This document shows positions 7,476 through 15,596 of a stretch of 64,000 bases of DNA, piece by piece. Origin of the DNA: Bradyrhizobium sp. WBOS07 (GTDB lineage Bacteria; Pseudomonadota; Alphaproteobacteria; Rhizobiales; Xanthobacteraceae); contig NZ_CP029008.1 in the NCBI RefSeq assembly GCF_024585165.1, positions 3,286,001 through 3,350,000 on the forward strand. The letters are read 5' to 3'. The position numbers and the translations under genes were made by a program. Position 1 is the first letter of the stretch; every line of letters starts with the position of its first letter. Under the pieces are notes generated by a model. It had not been told where the DNA came from, made no database searches, and saw only the letters and a list, made by a program, of their open reading frames with translations.

Positions 7476-8306
7476 ATGAAGGATCGAAAATTCGCACCAA
7501 AGGGTTCCCGCGGCGGAGCTAAGCCCTTCAACAGGCCAGGGAAATCGGCCGGCCGGCGGGCCTGGCGGGACCGCGATTCGCACCCCGACGGACCGGCCAT
7601 CCTCTACGGCTGGCACACGGTCACCATGGCGCTGGCCAATCCGGCGCGGCGGATCCGCAAGCTGACGCTGACCGAGAACGCAGCGAAGCGGCTCGCGGAC
7701 GAGAACATCGCGACCCCGGTCACGCCCGAGATCGTTCGGCCTCAGGAGATCGACCGTCTGCTGTCGCCCGACGCCGTGCACCAGGGCCTGCTCGCCGAAG
7801 CCGATCCCCTGCCCTCGCCCGATATCGAGACCCTGAAGCAGGAGGGCATGGTGCTGGTGCTCGACCAGATCACCGATCCCCACAATGTCGGCGCCATCCT
7901 GCGCTCGGCCGCAGCGTTCGCGGTCAAGGCCATCGTCACCACCGCGCGCCACAGTCCGGAAGCGACCGGCGTGCTGGCGAAGGCCGCTTCAGGCGCGCTC
8001 GAACTGGTGCCTGTCGTCACCGTGCAAAACCTCGCTCGTGCGCTCACCGAACTGAACGAGCGCGGCTTCCAGACCGTCGGGCTCGACAGCGAAGGCAGCG
8101 AGGACCTCTCGGACGTCGCGCTGCGCGAGCCGCTCGCGCTGGTGCTGGGGGCCGAAGGAAAAGGTCTGCGGCAATTGACCCGCGAGACCTGCAGCGTCGT
8201 GGCGCGGCTCGACATGCCCGGCGAGATCAAGAGCCTCAACGTGTCGAATGCCGCCGTGCTCGCGCTCTATGTCGGCGCGAGCCGGCTGGGACTGATGAAG
8301 CGCTAG
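7476..8306 (+). CDS. rlmB: 23S rRNA 2'-O-methyltransferase, TrmH/RlmB type
   Basis: A 276-residue SpoU/TrmH methyltransferase with a basic, Gly/Arg/Lys-rich N-terminus, then an L30e-like substrate-binding domain (ILYGWHTVTMAL) and the knotted SPOUT domain. The three SPOUT motifs are visible: DPHNVGAILRSAAAF, LGAEGKGLR, and MPGEIKSLNVSNAAVLALY. RlmB methylates G2251 of 23S rRNA in E. coli; the exact nucleotide here is inferred by homology. ATG 7476 is preferred over the in-frame upstream start at 7440. A strong bidirectional terminator follows. Confidence 0.88.
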   Translation: MKDRKFAPKGSRGGAKPFNRPGKSAGRRAWRDRDSHPDGPAILYGWHTVTMALANPARRIRKLTLTENAAKRLADENIATPVTPEIVRPQEIDRLLSPDAVHQGLLAEADPLPSPDIETLKQEGMVLVLDQITDPHNVGAILRSAAAFAVKAIVTTARHSPEATGVLAKAASGALELVPVVTVQNLARALTELNERGFQTVGLDSEGSEDLSDVALREPLALVLGAEGKGLRQLTRETCSVVARLDMPGEIKSLNVSNAAVLALYVGASRLGLMKR

Positions 8307-8330
8307 CTCCTTCGCCTCGCATCGAAAAGC

Positions 8331-8363
8331 AAACGCCCGTCCGCAATGCGCGGACGGCCGTTT
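8331..8363. terminator. Bidirectional hairpin between convergent rlmB and Tyr-rich gene
   Basis: Arms 8331-8344 and 8350-8363 pair at 13 of 14 positions around a 5-nt loop. The stem begins with AAA and ends with TTT, so it can act as an intrinsic terminator for both converging genes. Confidence 0.8.
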
Positions 8364-8385
8364 CGTCACTCGGTCCGATCAGAGA

Positions 8386-8904
8386 TCAGTAGTAGCGGCG
8401 CAGCACGCGGTGGCCACCGTAGTACGGCGCCGGCGCGTAGCGGTGAGCGTAGCCGTAGCGCGGAGCGTGGCGGTGGGCGTAGCCGTAGTTCACGCGCGGC
8501 AGATAGCCGTAGCGCGGACCGTAGCCATAGCGGTACGGACGGTAGTACGGGCGGTGATGCGGAGCCACTGCGGCGCGATAGCCATATCCGTAATTGCCAT
8601 AGCCGTAGTTGGCGGGCGCGACGACCGCGTCCTCACGGTAGGTCGGATACGGCGCGAAGGCGCCCGGGCCGGTGTAGGTCGGGCCCTGGTTGACGTAGTA
8701 ATATTGCGTGGTCGGCTCGGCGAGACGCTCGTAGGCGCCGTAGCCGTAGCCATAGCCGTACCCGTAGCCGCCGCAGCCGGTGTTGCAGCCGGAATAGACC
8801 GGCGCGACGGGCTGGCACGGATTGAAACCGCAGGCCGCGGCCGGCGCGGTGGCGGCGAACATCACGGCAGCCGCCGCGACCAGTCCCGAAATCATCTGAC
8901 GCAT
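8386..8904 (-). CDS. Tyr/Gly-rich exported protein
   Basis: A 172-residue protein with a cleavable signal peptide (hydrophobic AAAAVMFAATAPAAA). The mature part opens with a Cys-containing segment (CGFNPCQP, CNTGCGG). The rest is dominated by GYGYGYG-type runs and Arg/His/Tyr-rich repeats. AGGAGAG precedes the ATG. Proteins of this composition are common in Bradyrhizobium and lack a characterised function; Tyr/His/Arg richness would fit an envelope-associated or metal/polysaccharide-contacting role, which is speculative. First of three neighbouring small exported proteins. Confidence 0.75.
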   Translation of the reverse strand: MRQMISGLVAAAAVMFAATAPAAACGFNPCQPVAPVYSGCNTGCGGYGYGYGYGYGAYERLAEPTTQYYYVNQGPTYTGPGAFAPYPTYREDAVVAPANYGYGNYGYGYRAAVAPHHRPYYRPYRYGYGPRYGYLPRVNYGYAHRHAPRYGYAHRYAPAPYYGGHRVLRRYY

Positions 8905-8948
8905 TACTCTCTCCTGTTGATTTCCGTGTTGTTGGATTTTGACGTTTC

Positions 8949-9434
8949 TTAACCCGGCGGCCTACCGGGGACCTCGACATGCGGCCGCGGTCGCGGTGGC
9001 CGCGGACGATTGTTGATCTCGGGCGCGTAGATCACTGGCGGCGGATCGACGGGCGGATCCATCTGCGCCGGCAACGGCGCCGATTGCGCGCCCCAACTCT
9101 GGTGATAGCTCTCGGCCGGCTTCGGCAATTTGCGGTTCGCGGGCGGCTCAACCTCGAGCCGGCCGTAACCGGGCCGCAGGCCCAGCGTCGGATAATAGTG
9201 GCCGACATTGTCGGGCTGACGCTCGGCGATATAGCGTCCGCCATAGATCGTGGGCTGCACCTGCTGGTTCTTGCCCAGGCCCCAGACACCCTCGACCACC
9301 GCATAGGACGCGTCGATATTGTTGATGATGATCGGCACGCCGGGACGGCCGGGAATGACGATATCGAAGCCCTCGCCGGCAAACGCGGTCGCAGGCAATC
9401 CGATCAGAAAGGCGGCGAGCGCTACAGCGCGCAT
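8949..9434 (-). CDS. Exported proline-rich protein of unknown function
   Basis: A 161-residue protein from the ATG at 9434 (an in-frame ATG at 9461 would add nine residues before the signal peptide). The signal peptide (MRAVALAAFLIGLPATAFA) is followed by a compact region with IPGRPGVPIIINN, and a proline/arginine-rich tail (PPVDPPPVIY, RPRPPRPRPH). No enzyme motif is seen. It lies 44 bp upstream of the Tyr/Gly-rich gene in the same direction and may be cotranscribed with it. Confidence 0.7.
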   Translation of the reverse strand: MRAVALAAFLIGLPATAFAGEGFDIVIPGRPGVPIIINNIDASYAVVEGVWGLGKNQQVQPTIYGGRYIAERQPDNVGHYYPTLGLRPGYGRLEVEPPANRKLPKPAESYHQSWGAQSAPLPAQMDPPVDPPPVIYAPEINNRPRPPRPRPHVEVPGRPPG

Positions 9435-9715
9435 GAGGAGACCCCGGTTATGCGGCTGCAACCTAGCCGATCACGACGTAGAGAGAGTTAAGGCGCGCTC
9501 ACCAACTTCCGGTAAGCCTAATGCGTAAGGATTGCGCCGCGCTCAAATGCAGGGAAGCGGGCTAGTGAAGCGTTAACGGCACAGGGCGCGCCGCACGGAA
9601 CCGCGCCGCGCGCTCACCTCGGTTTGAGCGTTTAGCGTTCGAAATTCCCCAGTTCAGCGGAACGTCCGGCGCCGTGAGTGTTTAGCTCTCGTCAACAAAA
9701 TGGGAGCCAACAACC

Positions 9716-10189
9716 ATGACGATTAGACTTCTCGGAGCGACGGCGATTGCGGCGACCATGCTGGCGGGCTCTGCCATGGCGCAGTCTGTGGTCAACGAAC
9801 CCGGCCGCTGCTCGGCGCAATTCCCCAACGCCAACTGCCAGAACCTCGGCCCCGGCACCCCTTACACCGATCGTGGCAACCGCCAGCGCCGCGTGTCCCA
9901 CCGGCAGACCAATGCCGATTGGAATAACGACTGGAACAGGAGCCGCACCGGCTTCTGGCCGACCGACGTCGCGGCCGGCGTAGCCGGCGCCGCGATCGGC
10001 ACCGCCGGCGCGATCGCGACCGCACCGTTCCGCGGCTGGGACAATTCCTATGCCTACGACAATCGCTGGAATAATTCCTGGGACAATCGCAGCTGGGACA
10101 CCCGCTCCTATGCCGAGCGTAACGGCTTCGTCTGCACGCCAGGCACCTGGTTCAAGGGACAAGACGGCCGCCGGCACATCTGCCAGTAA
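9716..10189 (+). CDS. Exported protein of unknown function with four cysteines
   Basis: A 157-residue protein with a signal peptide ending AMAQ. The mature N-terminus has CSAQFPNANCQ, then a short hydrophobic Gly/Ala helix (VAAGVAGAAIGTAGAIA) and an Asn/Trp/Asp-rich stretch (DNRWNNSWDNRSW). The C-terminus has C-x(n)-WFKGQDGRRHIC. Two cysteine pairs suggest disulphides in the periplasm. GGGAG lies before the ATG. A perfect hairpin terminator follows. No homologous function is known to me. Confidence 0.75.
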   Translation: MTIRLLGATAIAATMLAGSAMAQSVVNEPGRCSAQFPNANCQNLGPGTPYTDRGNRQRRVSHRQTNADWNNDWNRSRTGFWPTDVAAGVAGAAIGTAGAIATAPFRGWDNSYAYDNRWNNSWDNRSWDTRSYAERNGFVCTPGTWFKGQDGRRHICQ

Positions 10190-10212
10190 GGCGATCTGAA
10201 TCGATGTGAGAG

Positions 10213-10239
10213 ATCAGGCGGCCCCGAGGGCCGCCTGAT
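10213..10239 (+). terminator. Intrinsic terminator-like hairpin
   Basis: Perfect 12-bp arms (10213-10224 and 10228-10239) around a 3-nt loop lie 24 bp after the stop of the preceding exported-protein gene. The T-tract is short. Confidence 0.7.
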
Positions 10240-10356
10240 TCATGCTGGTGCCACGACCTCCCGGGTTCTGGCACTTTTCGATCAAGTCTGGTATTGCGGC
10301 GCGCACGGGCGGACAGCCCCGGCGCCTGCCGGCCCTGCCCGTGTCTTTCAGGCGTC

Positions 10357-10431
10357 GCCGGCTTAGCTCAGCGGTAGAGCAGCGGTTTTGTAAACCGAAG
10401 GTCGGGGGTTCAATCCCCTCAGCCGGCACCA
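10357..10431 (+). tRNA. tRNA-Thr (TGT)
   Basis: 75-nt cloverleaf with encoded CCA: acceptor GCCGGCT pairs with AGCCGGC, D arm GCTC/GAGC, anticodon loop TTTGTAA with anticodon TGT, T arm GGGGGTTCAATCCCC. The outermost anticodon-stem pair is G-A, slightly weak. No integrase or island follows it. Confidence 0.95.
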
Positions 10432-10632
10432 TCAAAGACCCAGGATTCCGCGAACCACCGGGACGAAGAAAAACGCGGCAAGCCCGAGAAGCATGCCGAT
10501 GACGAGCTTCACGTATCGCCCGGCTACATTTGCATCCAGCCAGTTTCCCACCTTTGTAAACAAGGCAAGCGACCAGGCCTCGACAACGGACCTCGCAATC
10601 GGAAGCAGCAATTCTCTGATGATGCCGGTCAT
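10432..10632 (-). CDS. Small membrane protein of unknown function
   Basis: A 66-residue ORF converging on tRNA-Thr; its stop codon abuts the tRNA CCA end. It has an amphipathic N-terminal half (IRELLLPIARSVVEAW) and one strong C-terminal transmembrane helix (LVIGMLLGLAAFFFVPVV). No family is recognised. The membrane helix argues for a real gene, but the size leaves doubt. Confidence 0.5.
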   Translation of the reverse strand: MTGIIRELLLPIARSVVEAWSLALFTKVGNWLDANVAGRYVKLVIGMLLGLAAFFFVPVVRGILGL

Positions 10633-10706
10633 GCCACTTTGTGGCGCCAGGCTCCGAAGCGGTTCAATGCCGCAGCGTCCGAGGCGCGAATCTCACGTCG
10701 CGGCCG

Positions 10707-11459
10707 TCACACATCCGTGGCCATGCGGTCGCGATCCGGCAACTCGTCCAGCCGCCATAGCCCGAGGCTCTTGTCGCGCCAGCCGCCGTCGCCCTCCTCG
10801 CAGCGTTCGTCGATCAACGCGCGCGGCGCGGGCCAGTCGAACGGTGCCTTCGTCATGTTGAGCGCTCGCCAGTCGCCGTCCTCGCAATCGCGATTGTGCT
10901 CGACTTCCGGAAACGTCGTGACGAGCAGGAATTGCGCCCCGGTCTCCCGAAAGCGCGCGACGGCGCGGGCGATGTTCTCAAAACTCAGATGCACCAGGCA
11001 GTCGCGGCACAGGATCAGGTCGGCACGCGGCAGGGCATCGCGCGTGATATCGGCAACGAGGAAGCGGCCGGCCAGCTCGCCGTCCGCCACGCGCCGGTTG
11101 TTGGCGGCGATCAGCGAGGGCACGATGTCGATGCCGATGTAGTCGAGCTCGAGCTTGATGCGGCCAATCCAGCCCGCATCGCCGCAGGGCGCATCAAGCA
11201 GCGAGCGCGCGCCGAGCCGTTGCAGCAATGACGGAAGCGCCTCCCGGATGGCGGCGGTGGCGGTGTCCTCCGAGCCGAGGCCCGACACCGAGCTGGCCGC
11301 GCCCCAGAGGTTGGTCTGCTCGATCCGCTCGAACCGCGCGGCGAGATCGAGGCCCACGAAATTATCGCGGTCGGCGACGAAGCGTTCGTGAGCCAGCACG
11401 GGGGGACGATTGGCGATCATCTGACGGGCGCGAGTCGAAATTGCGATGCGGGACATCAT
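10707..11459 (-). CDS. Class I SAM-dependent methyltransferase
   Basis: A 250-residue protein with a Rossmann methyltransferase core. Motif I is LLDAPCGDAGWIG, motif II is YIGIDIVPSLI, and motif IV is PRADLILCRDCLVHLSF. The C-terminal half ends with a Trp/Asp-rich region (KAPFDWPAPRALI). Two ATG codons in tandem open the gene. The domain is clear; the acceptor molecule is not predictable. It is divergent from the small membrane-protein gene at 11492. Confidence 0.75.
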   Translation of the reverse strand: MMSRIAISTRARQMIANRPPVLAHERFVADRDNFVGLDLAARFERIEQTNLWGAASSVSGLGSEDTATAAIREALPSLLQRLGARSLLDAPCGDAGWIGRIKLELDYIGIDIVPSLIAANNRRVADGELAGRFLVADITRDALPRADLILCRDCLVHLSFENIARAVARFRETGAQFLLVTTFPEVEHNRDCEDGDWRALNMTKAPFDWPAPRALIDERCEEGDGGWRDKSLGLWRLDELPDRDRMATDV

Positions 11460-11491
11460 ACAGCGAACGCCGCCGATGTGGTCAGGTTGTG

Positions 11492-11851
11492 ATGACGGCC
11501 GTGCGGTTCGTCATCGTCTCGGGATTTCTGCTGGCGCTGTCGATGGCATTCGCGTCCCGAACAGAGGGACTCGCGGAACCAACGACGCACGTCGTTCGTT
11601 CTCGACCCATGCGAATTCGCGAAGAAAACCGGAATATGTTTCTGCTGGCGACGGTGACACTATTCTGTGGCGCCGTGGCCGGGACGTTGACGCTGCTTGA
11701 GCCGGTGTTTCAGCCGGCCCCCGAGAGGCAGGTCGCCGAGCGGACTGTGGCCGAGCGGACTCTGATCGACGTGACCAGGATCTCGGATCAGAGGCCGGTT
11801 CGGGTGGTGGGCGCGCCGTTCGAGCCCAACGTCAACCCGCGCGAGCGATAG
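11492..11851 (+). CDS. Putative membrane protein of unknown function
   Basis: A 119-residue ORF with two hydrophobic stretches (FVIVSGFLLALSMAFA at the start, and NMFLLATVTLFCGAVAGTLTLL in the middle). The tail has a tandem repeat VAERTVAERT. The frame is open further upstream, but ATG 11492 gives a sensible N-terminal hydrophobic segment. It ends 2 bp before the stop of a convergent small ORF. Real coding is likely but not certain. Confidence 0.55.
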   Translation: MTAVRFVIVSGFLLALSMAFASRTEGLAEPTTHVVRSRPMRIREENRNMFLLATVTLFCGAVAGTLTLLEPVFQPAPERQVAERTVAERTLIDVTRISDQRPVRVVGAPFEPNVNPRER

Positions 11852-11852
11852 C

Positions 11853-12017
11853 TCATCTCGGCGATGCCTTGGTGCCTTCCTCGGGCCGGCCATGGGCACG
11901 CGCCAATTCCTCCACGAACGCGATCACCTCCGCCCGCCTGTCGGGCGGAAGCGACAGGAACGCGCGGATCAGCCTCAAGCCATCCACTTCGGCCGAACGT
12001 TCTTTCCCGGACTCCAT
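11853..12017 (-). CDS. Small helical protein of unknown function
   Basis: A 54-residue ORF read from ATG 12017. The sequence contains LIRAFLSLPPDRRAEVIAFVEELAR, split here as LIRAFLSLPPDRRAE and VIAFVEELAR. That pattern resembles the short helical C-terminal segments of many proteobacterial HTH proteins, but no HTH is present. Upstream in-frame sequence overlaps the divergent neighbour, so a longer version is unlikely. Confidence 0.4.
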   Translation of the reverse strand: MESGKERSAEVDGLRLIRAFLSLPPDRRAEVIAFVEELARAHGRPEEGTKASPR

Positions 12018-12116
12018 CCGTCCACTTTCGGGCGACCGGGAAAAATATGCAACCCTTGTCAACCGTCTTGATTCGGCGCAGCCGCTTTGCTGGAATGGCG
12101 GCGGCTGAGGTGGATC

Positions 12117-12491
12117 ATGAAATGGATCAGGGAACGCGACGCGCTGATCGCGCAGACACTGGCCTTCGTCCAATCGGTGACCGGCAGGACGGATGAGCTC
12201 CTGCGGCCGGGCGCGCCGCCGGAGGCTTCGGCGGCGACCATCGAGGCCGTCGCGGTCGAGACCGTCATGGTCGAGGTCGAGGCACCCCCGGCCCCTCCGC
12301 AGCCTCAGCCCATCCAGCTTTCGCCGCCGCGGACAACCGGCGATTTCCGCACCGAGATGCAGGCCCGCATCGCCAATTTCCGCAAGCATCAGGAACGGTT
12401 CGAGCGCGAGCGCGAGGAATATTGTGCGCAAACCCTGACCAGATTGCGCGCCGCCCTCCGCGACGCCCCTGGCCCGCTGGCCAAAAAGTAA
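12117..12491 (+). CDS. Hypothetical protein with charged C-terminal helix
   Basis: A 124-residue protein. ATG 12117 follows a good GAGGTGG ribosome-binding site; an in-frame ATG at 12087 is less likely. The N-terminal helix (WIRERDALIAQTLAFVQSV) is followed by a Pro/Val/Glu linker. A C-terminal coiled-coil-like helix (RIANFRKHQERFEREREEY) ends in AKK. No known family. Confidence 0.6.
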   Translation: MKWIRERDALIAQTLAFVQSVTGRTDELLRPGAPPEASAATIEAVAVETVMVEVEAPPAPPQPQPIQLSPPRTTGDFRTEMQARIANFRKHQERFEREREEYCAQTLTRLRAALRDAPGPLAKK

Positions 12492-12537
12492 AGTTGGCCC
12501 CGTCAGAGGGCCGACAGCCAGATCCCACAGCCAAGAC

Positions 12538-12657
12538 TTATAGCCAAGACCACACCAGCCAAAGATTGGCAGCGCAGGCGCCGAGGAGCGCCAGCGTCAG
12601 CGGCAGGAGCATGTGCCCGCAGGAGGTGTTCAGGTGGCTCGTCATGGCGGAAAACAT
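12538..12657 (-). CDS. Candidate 39-residue membrane peptide
   Basis: An ORF from ATG 12657 encodes a peptide with one strongly hydrophobic helix (MLLPLTLALLGACAANLWLV) ending WSWL. It occupies the otherwise gene-free 12492-12819 stretch. The ribosome-binding site is weak; an internal ATG at 12645 is an alternative. Reported because composition is membrane-like. Confidence 0.3.
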   Translation of the reverse strand: MFSAMTSHLNTSCGHMLLPLTLALLGACAANLWLVWSWL

Positions 12658-12819
12658 CCGCTGATTCCGCCAAATGAGTCCCGGGGATTCTTTTTTTCGC
12701 GATTCAGGACTCGTTAAGGACTCAAGGCCCGGCGCGCCCGATCACGGGCCCGTGATCGACCGCCACCTGGAACGCCCGGGCACGTGGGGCCGTTAACGGG
12801 CTTTCCGGAGCGGAAAGCA

Positions 12820-13074
12820 ATGCCCTACGCCCTGTTCTGCAACGACGCCCAGATCAGCAAGGCCTATCCGAGCGAGTCCGACGTCTGGAAGCTCGCGCAG
12901 CGGAGTGGCCTGGTCTTGGATGTCAACGCCGACGAGGACCGTCCGGGGCCGCGCCGGGTGCTCGACAATGACTACGAGATCAAACCCTGCCGGGCTGCCC
13001 CGGGCGAGGACCCCGCCAGGAACAAGGCCGAGGCCGAGCGCCAGTCCAGGATGGAGCTTGAGCTGAATTCGTGA
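12820..13074 (+). CDS. Small hypothetical protein
   Basis: An 84-residue acidic protein beginning MPYALFCNDAQISKAYPSE. The frame is open from 12784 but this ATG follows a purine-rich site (GGAGCGGAAAG). It carries DNDYEIKPC and a charged C-terminal helix. It resembles small conserved rhizobial proteins without known function. Confidence 0.55.
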   Translation: MPYALFCNDAQISKAYPSESDVWKLAQRSGLVLDVNADEDRPGPRRVLDNDYEIKPCRAAPGEDPARNKAEAERQSRMELELNS

Positions 13075-13103
13075 GGGGCTGCCGGCGGAAGCCGCAGGGG
13101 GGA

Positions 13104-13346
13104 TCAGGGCGTCGCGGTCGCCAGCGAGGCCTGCTCACCAGGCATAGCCACGCAGGCCTTGCGGCGGTGCAACCCGCGGATCGCGCCGGTGACTTTCATC
13201 ACCTTGCCCGACGGACACGAGGCGTCCTTGACGAAAGCCACCTCGTAAGGTGCCAACATCAGAGGCTCGGATTTGAGGATTGTCTGTGCAGAGCACGGCA
13301 GGCCCAAGAAGCACGAGAGCACCACCGCCGACACCAAGATACGCAT
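13104..13346 (-). CDS. Small exported protein, two-cysteine fold
   Basis: An 80-residue precursor with a signal peptide (RILVSAVVLSCFLGLPCSAQ). The mature region is LAPYEVAFVKDASCPSGKVMKVTGAI, a segment length and pattern seen in small rhizobial secreted proteins, with a second cysteine in RRKACVAMPG. A disulphide is likely. The frame extends to an ATG at 13415, but 13346 starts exactly at the signal peptide. Confidence 0.65.
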   Translation of the reverse strand: MRILVSAVVLSCFLGLPCSAQTILKSEPLMLAPYEVAFVKDASCPSGKVMKVTGAIRGLHRRKACVAMPGEQASLATATP

Positions 13347-13552
13347 GTCCGTCGTCCCACCAGCCCGGTAATTGTCATATAACGCGTTCCGGAGCGCGAG
13401 TTCCGTAAGCGGCAAAAATTATTTTTGCTTTACCCGAGATCCATGACGCGCGTGAGAAAGCGCGCGCCGGAATGTTCGTCTGCAAATGACGCGCCAGATG
13501 GTTCACGCATTGCAAATGCAGGGCCGGCCGACGGGCGGACGGCGGACAGACG

Positions 13553-13575
13553 AAAGGCCGGCGGAGCCGGCCTTT
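13553..13575 (-). terminator. Intrinsic terminator of the porin-like gene
   Basis: Arms AAAGGCCGGC (13553-13562) and GCCGGCCTTT (13566-13575) around a GGA loop lie just downstream of the minus-strand outer-membrane protein gene. Confidence 0.8.
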
Positions 13576-13600
13576 GTCAGAGCGTGGTCGTAGTCGTGGG

Positions 13601-14311
13601 TCAGTAGCGCGAAGCTGCCGGACCGCCCCAGCCGAAACGGTAGTTCACACCGACCTTGACGGTATGCTCGTCCTCCCGGCCGCGGACCCCGACGATTTCG
13701 GCCGGACCCGAGGTGAAGGTGGTGCTGCCGAAATTATAGTACTGGTACTCGGCCTTGGCGGACCAGCTCGGCGCGAACATGTACTCGAGACCGGCGCCGA
13801 CCGTGTAGCCGTCCTTGCTGTTGCCGGTCGTGGTGAAGGCCTGCGGCACGCCGGCGATGTTGACGCCAAGATTGTTGTTACGCCAGGCGTAACCGCCCTT
13901 GGCGTAGAGCAGCGTCGGTCCCCAGGTGTAGCCGATACGGCCGGTCACCGACCCGATCTGGTCGGTGTTGGACGTCACCTGCGTGCCCAGCGGGAACGTG
14001 ACGCCGTTGTTGTTGGTCGGCAGCCACGAGTACTGAGCCTCGATACCCATCACCCAATTGGGGGCGAACTGGTAGTCGAAGCCGCCCTGCACGCCGCCCA
14101 TGAACCGGGCGTCGCTGGACTGGAAGCTGTTGTCGCCGGCAAACGCGCCGCCGACATGACCGCCGATATAGAAACCGGTCCAATTATAGATCACCTGCGG
14201 CGGCGTATAGGCCGGCGCCTTGGCATAGGTGCGCGGCTGCATGTCCGCCGCTGCGGCCGGCGCGGCCAGCGCAAGCAGAGCAACAACTGCACCCAGCAAA
14301 ATCGATTTCAT
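13601..14311 (-). CDS. Outer-membrane beta-barrel protein, Omp25/31 (OmpW/Ail-like) type
   Basis: A 236-residue precursor with a signal peptide (MKSILLGAVVALLALAAPAAAA). The mature chain alternates aromatic and polar residues in an eight-strand pattern: YNWTGFYIGGHVGGAF, GGFDYQFAPNWVMGIEAQYSW, GRIGYTWGPTLLYAKGGYAW, and a C-terminal VKVGVNYRFGW. This matches rhizobial/Brucella Omp25/31 surface proteins. The frame is open to 14425, but the ATG at 14311 places the signal peptide correctly. Some 290 bp upstream hold no recognisable gene and probably the promoter. Confidence 0.88.
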   Translation of the reverse strand: MKSILLGAVVALLALAAPAAAADMQPRTYAKAPAYTPPQVIYNWTGFYIGGHVGGAFAGDNSFQSSDARFMGGVQGGFDYQFAPNWVMGIEAQYSWLPTNNNGVTFPLGTQVTSNTDQIGSVTGRIGYTWGPTLLYAKGGYAWRNNNLGVNIAGVPQAFTTTGNSKDGYTVGAGLEYMFAPSWSAKAEYQYYNFGSTTFTSGPAEIVGVRGREDEHTVKVGVNYRFGWGGPAASRY

Positions 14312-14585
14312 GATCATCCCCGTTCTTTCATTTACGACACTCAGGAAACAACGTGGCGTGAATTGGGTTGCTTCACGGCAATGCCGGAACGTTGATCGTT
14401 CGTTACTGTGACGGGTCGGCAACAACGCGAGTTTGTTCCATCCCGCCGACTATTTTTGTCGTCTCGCAAGACCTGCCGTCCCAATTTGTCGCAACGCCAA
14501 CCGCCCCGTTCAAAGCTCGCCGAAATGTGATCCGGCGGCTCCGGCGATCTCGTTCTAGCACTAGGCCATGAAGGCCGGCTTTGCG

Positions 14586-15020
14586 CTACCGCGTCATCTT
14601 TTCGAGTTCCGGAAAGGGTGCGTAAACCGCACCGGCACAGAGCTCACTGGTCCGGTCGACGACACGATCCGCTCGTCCGTTGACGAAGATCACCGCGCGT
14701 TCCCGCATGGCCTTGTAGCTGCCGTCGGTCTCGCGCGGGGTGAAGTGCAGACAGCTCACATAGAACTGCCGGCCGCCGACCTCGCGCTGGACCGGCTCGG
14801 CCATGCTGGCCTCGCGCACGCCGACCGGGTTGTTCAGATAGGTGCGCATCAGCGCCAGCGTGTCGCTGCGGAAATTGTCGGGAAACGGCTGCGGCCCTCC
14901 GGCCTGGGTCCCGCCCATGAAGGTCGGACGGTCGCCATCGCCGCTGAAACAGGCCGCAAGCGCCAGCGGCAAGGTCAGGATCAACGCCAGGCGCGCAGTA
15001 CGTTTCGCCAATCGCCCCAC
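14586..15020 (-). CDS. Putative lipoprotein of unknown function
   Basis: No ATG precedes the signal sequence in frame except at 15164, far upstream. GTG 15020 has GGAGAG eight bases before it and starts a 144-residue protein whose N-terminus is a lipoprotein signal (LILTLPLALAAC, lipobox LAAC). The mature part has NFRSDTLALMRTYLNNP, REVGGRQFYVSCLHF and a final FPELEKMT. Two further cysteines occur. No function is recognisable. Confidence 0.7.
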   Translation of the reverse strand: MGRLAKRTARLALILTLPLALAACFSGDGDRPTFMGGTQAGGPQPFPDNFRSDTLALMRTYLNNPVGVREASMAEPVQREVGGRQFYVSCLHFTPRETDGSYKAMRERAVIFVNGRADRVVDRTSELCAGAVYAPFPELEKMTR

Positions 15021-15188
15021 AGCTCGCGCTCTCCACGTGCACAGACTCCTCGCATGTTCTAGCCCCAAGGCCGCGCAAAGGGAACGCACCGCCGCCGGCG
15101 CCTGCGCTTTCGCACAGGCGCCGGGACGGGGCCTGAAGTCCGTACGCGGCGGCGGGCAATGCAAGGTGCCGCCGCGCGGGATCAGACG

Positions 15189-15596
15189 TCAGCTGCGCTT
15201 GTCGCTGGTGGCCGGCTTGGCCAGGTCCGGCTGCGCCTTCTGCGACTTCTTGGCCGACAGATGCTTGTCGTTGTGGCTAAGCGTGGGCGCCGACTTGTGC
15301 TCGTCCGGCGTGGCCGCCGCGTTGGCATTCATCGCCTTCGACTTGGAATCCGCCTTAACGTCCGCCTTGGAATCCGCCTTGACGTCGGCGGGCTTGATGT
15401 CAGCAGCCTTGGCATCGGCTTTGGCGTCGGCCTTGACAGTGGCGTCCGGCTTTGCGGCGGTGGTGGACGCCTTGGTCTGGGCCTGGTCCGCCTTGATCAC
15501 CGGGGCGGTCGTGGTGGTCTTGCCGGCCTCGGCGGCAAAGGCCGGGGCTGCGATCACGGAAGTCGCGAGCAAGGCGGCGGAAATGGTCTTCAGCAT
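15189..15596 (-). CDS. Exported Lys/Ala/Asp-repeat protein
   Basis: A 135-residue precursor with a clear signal peptide (MLKTISAALLATSVIAAPAFA) and AGGAG before the ATG. The mature chain is low-complexity: repeated KADxKAD/ KADSKAD units in the middle, then a His/Lys-rich tail (HNDKHLSAKKSQKAQ). No globular domain is visible. It may be a disordered periplasmic or cell-wall-contacting protein. Confidence 0.7.
   Translation of the reverse strand: MLKTISAALLATSVIAAPAFAAEAGKTTTTAPVIKADQAQTKASTTAAKPDATVKADAKADAKAADIKPADVKADSKADVKADSKSKAMNANAAATPDEHKSAPTLSHNDKHLSAKKSQKAQPDLAKPATSDKRS

Noticed and set aside
10357..10706. tRNA-Thr as an integration site for a genomic island
   Set aside because: No integrase, no repeat of the tRNA 3' end and no compositional change follow.
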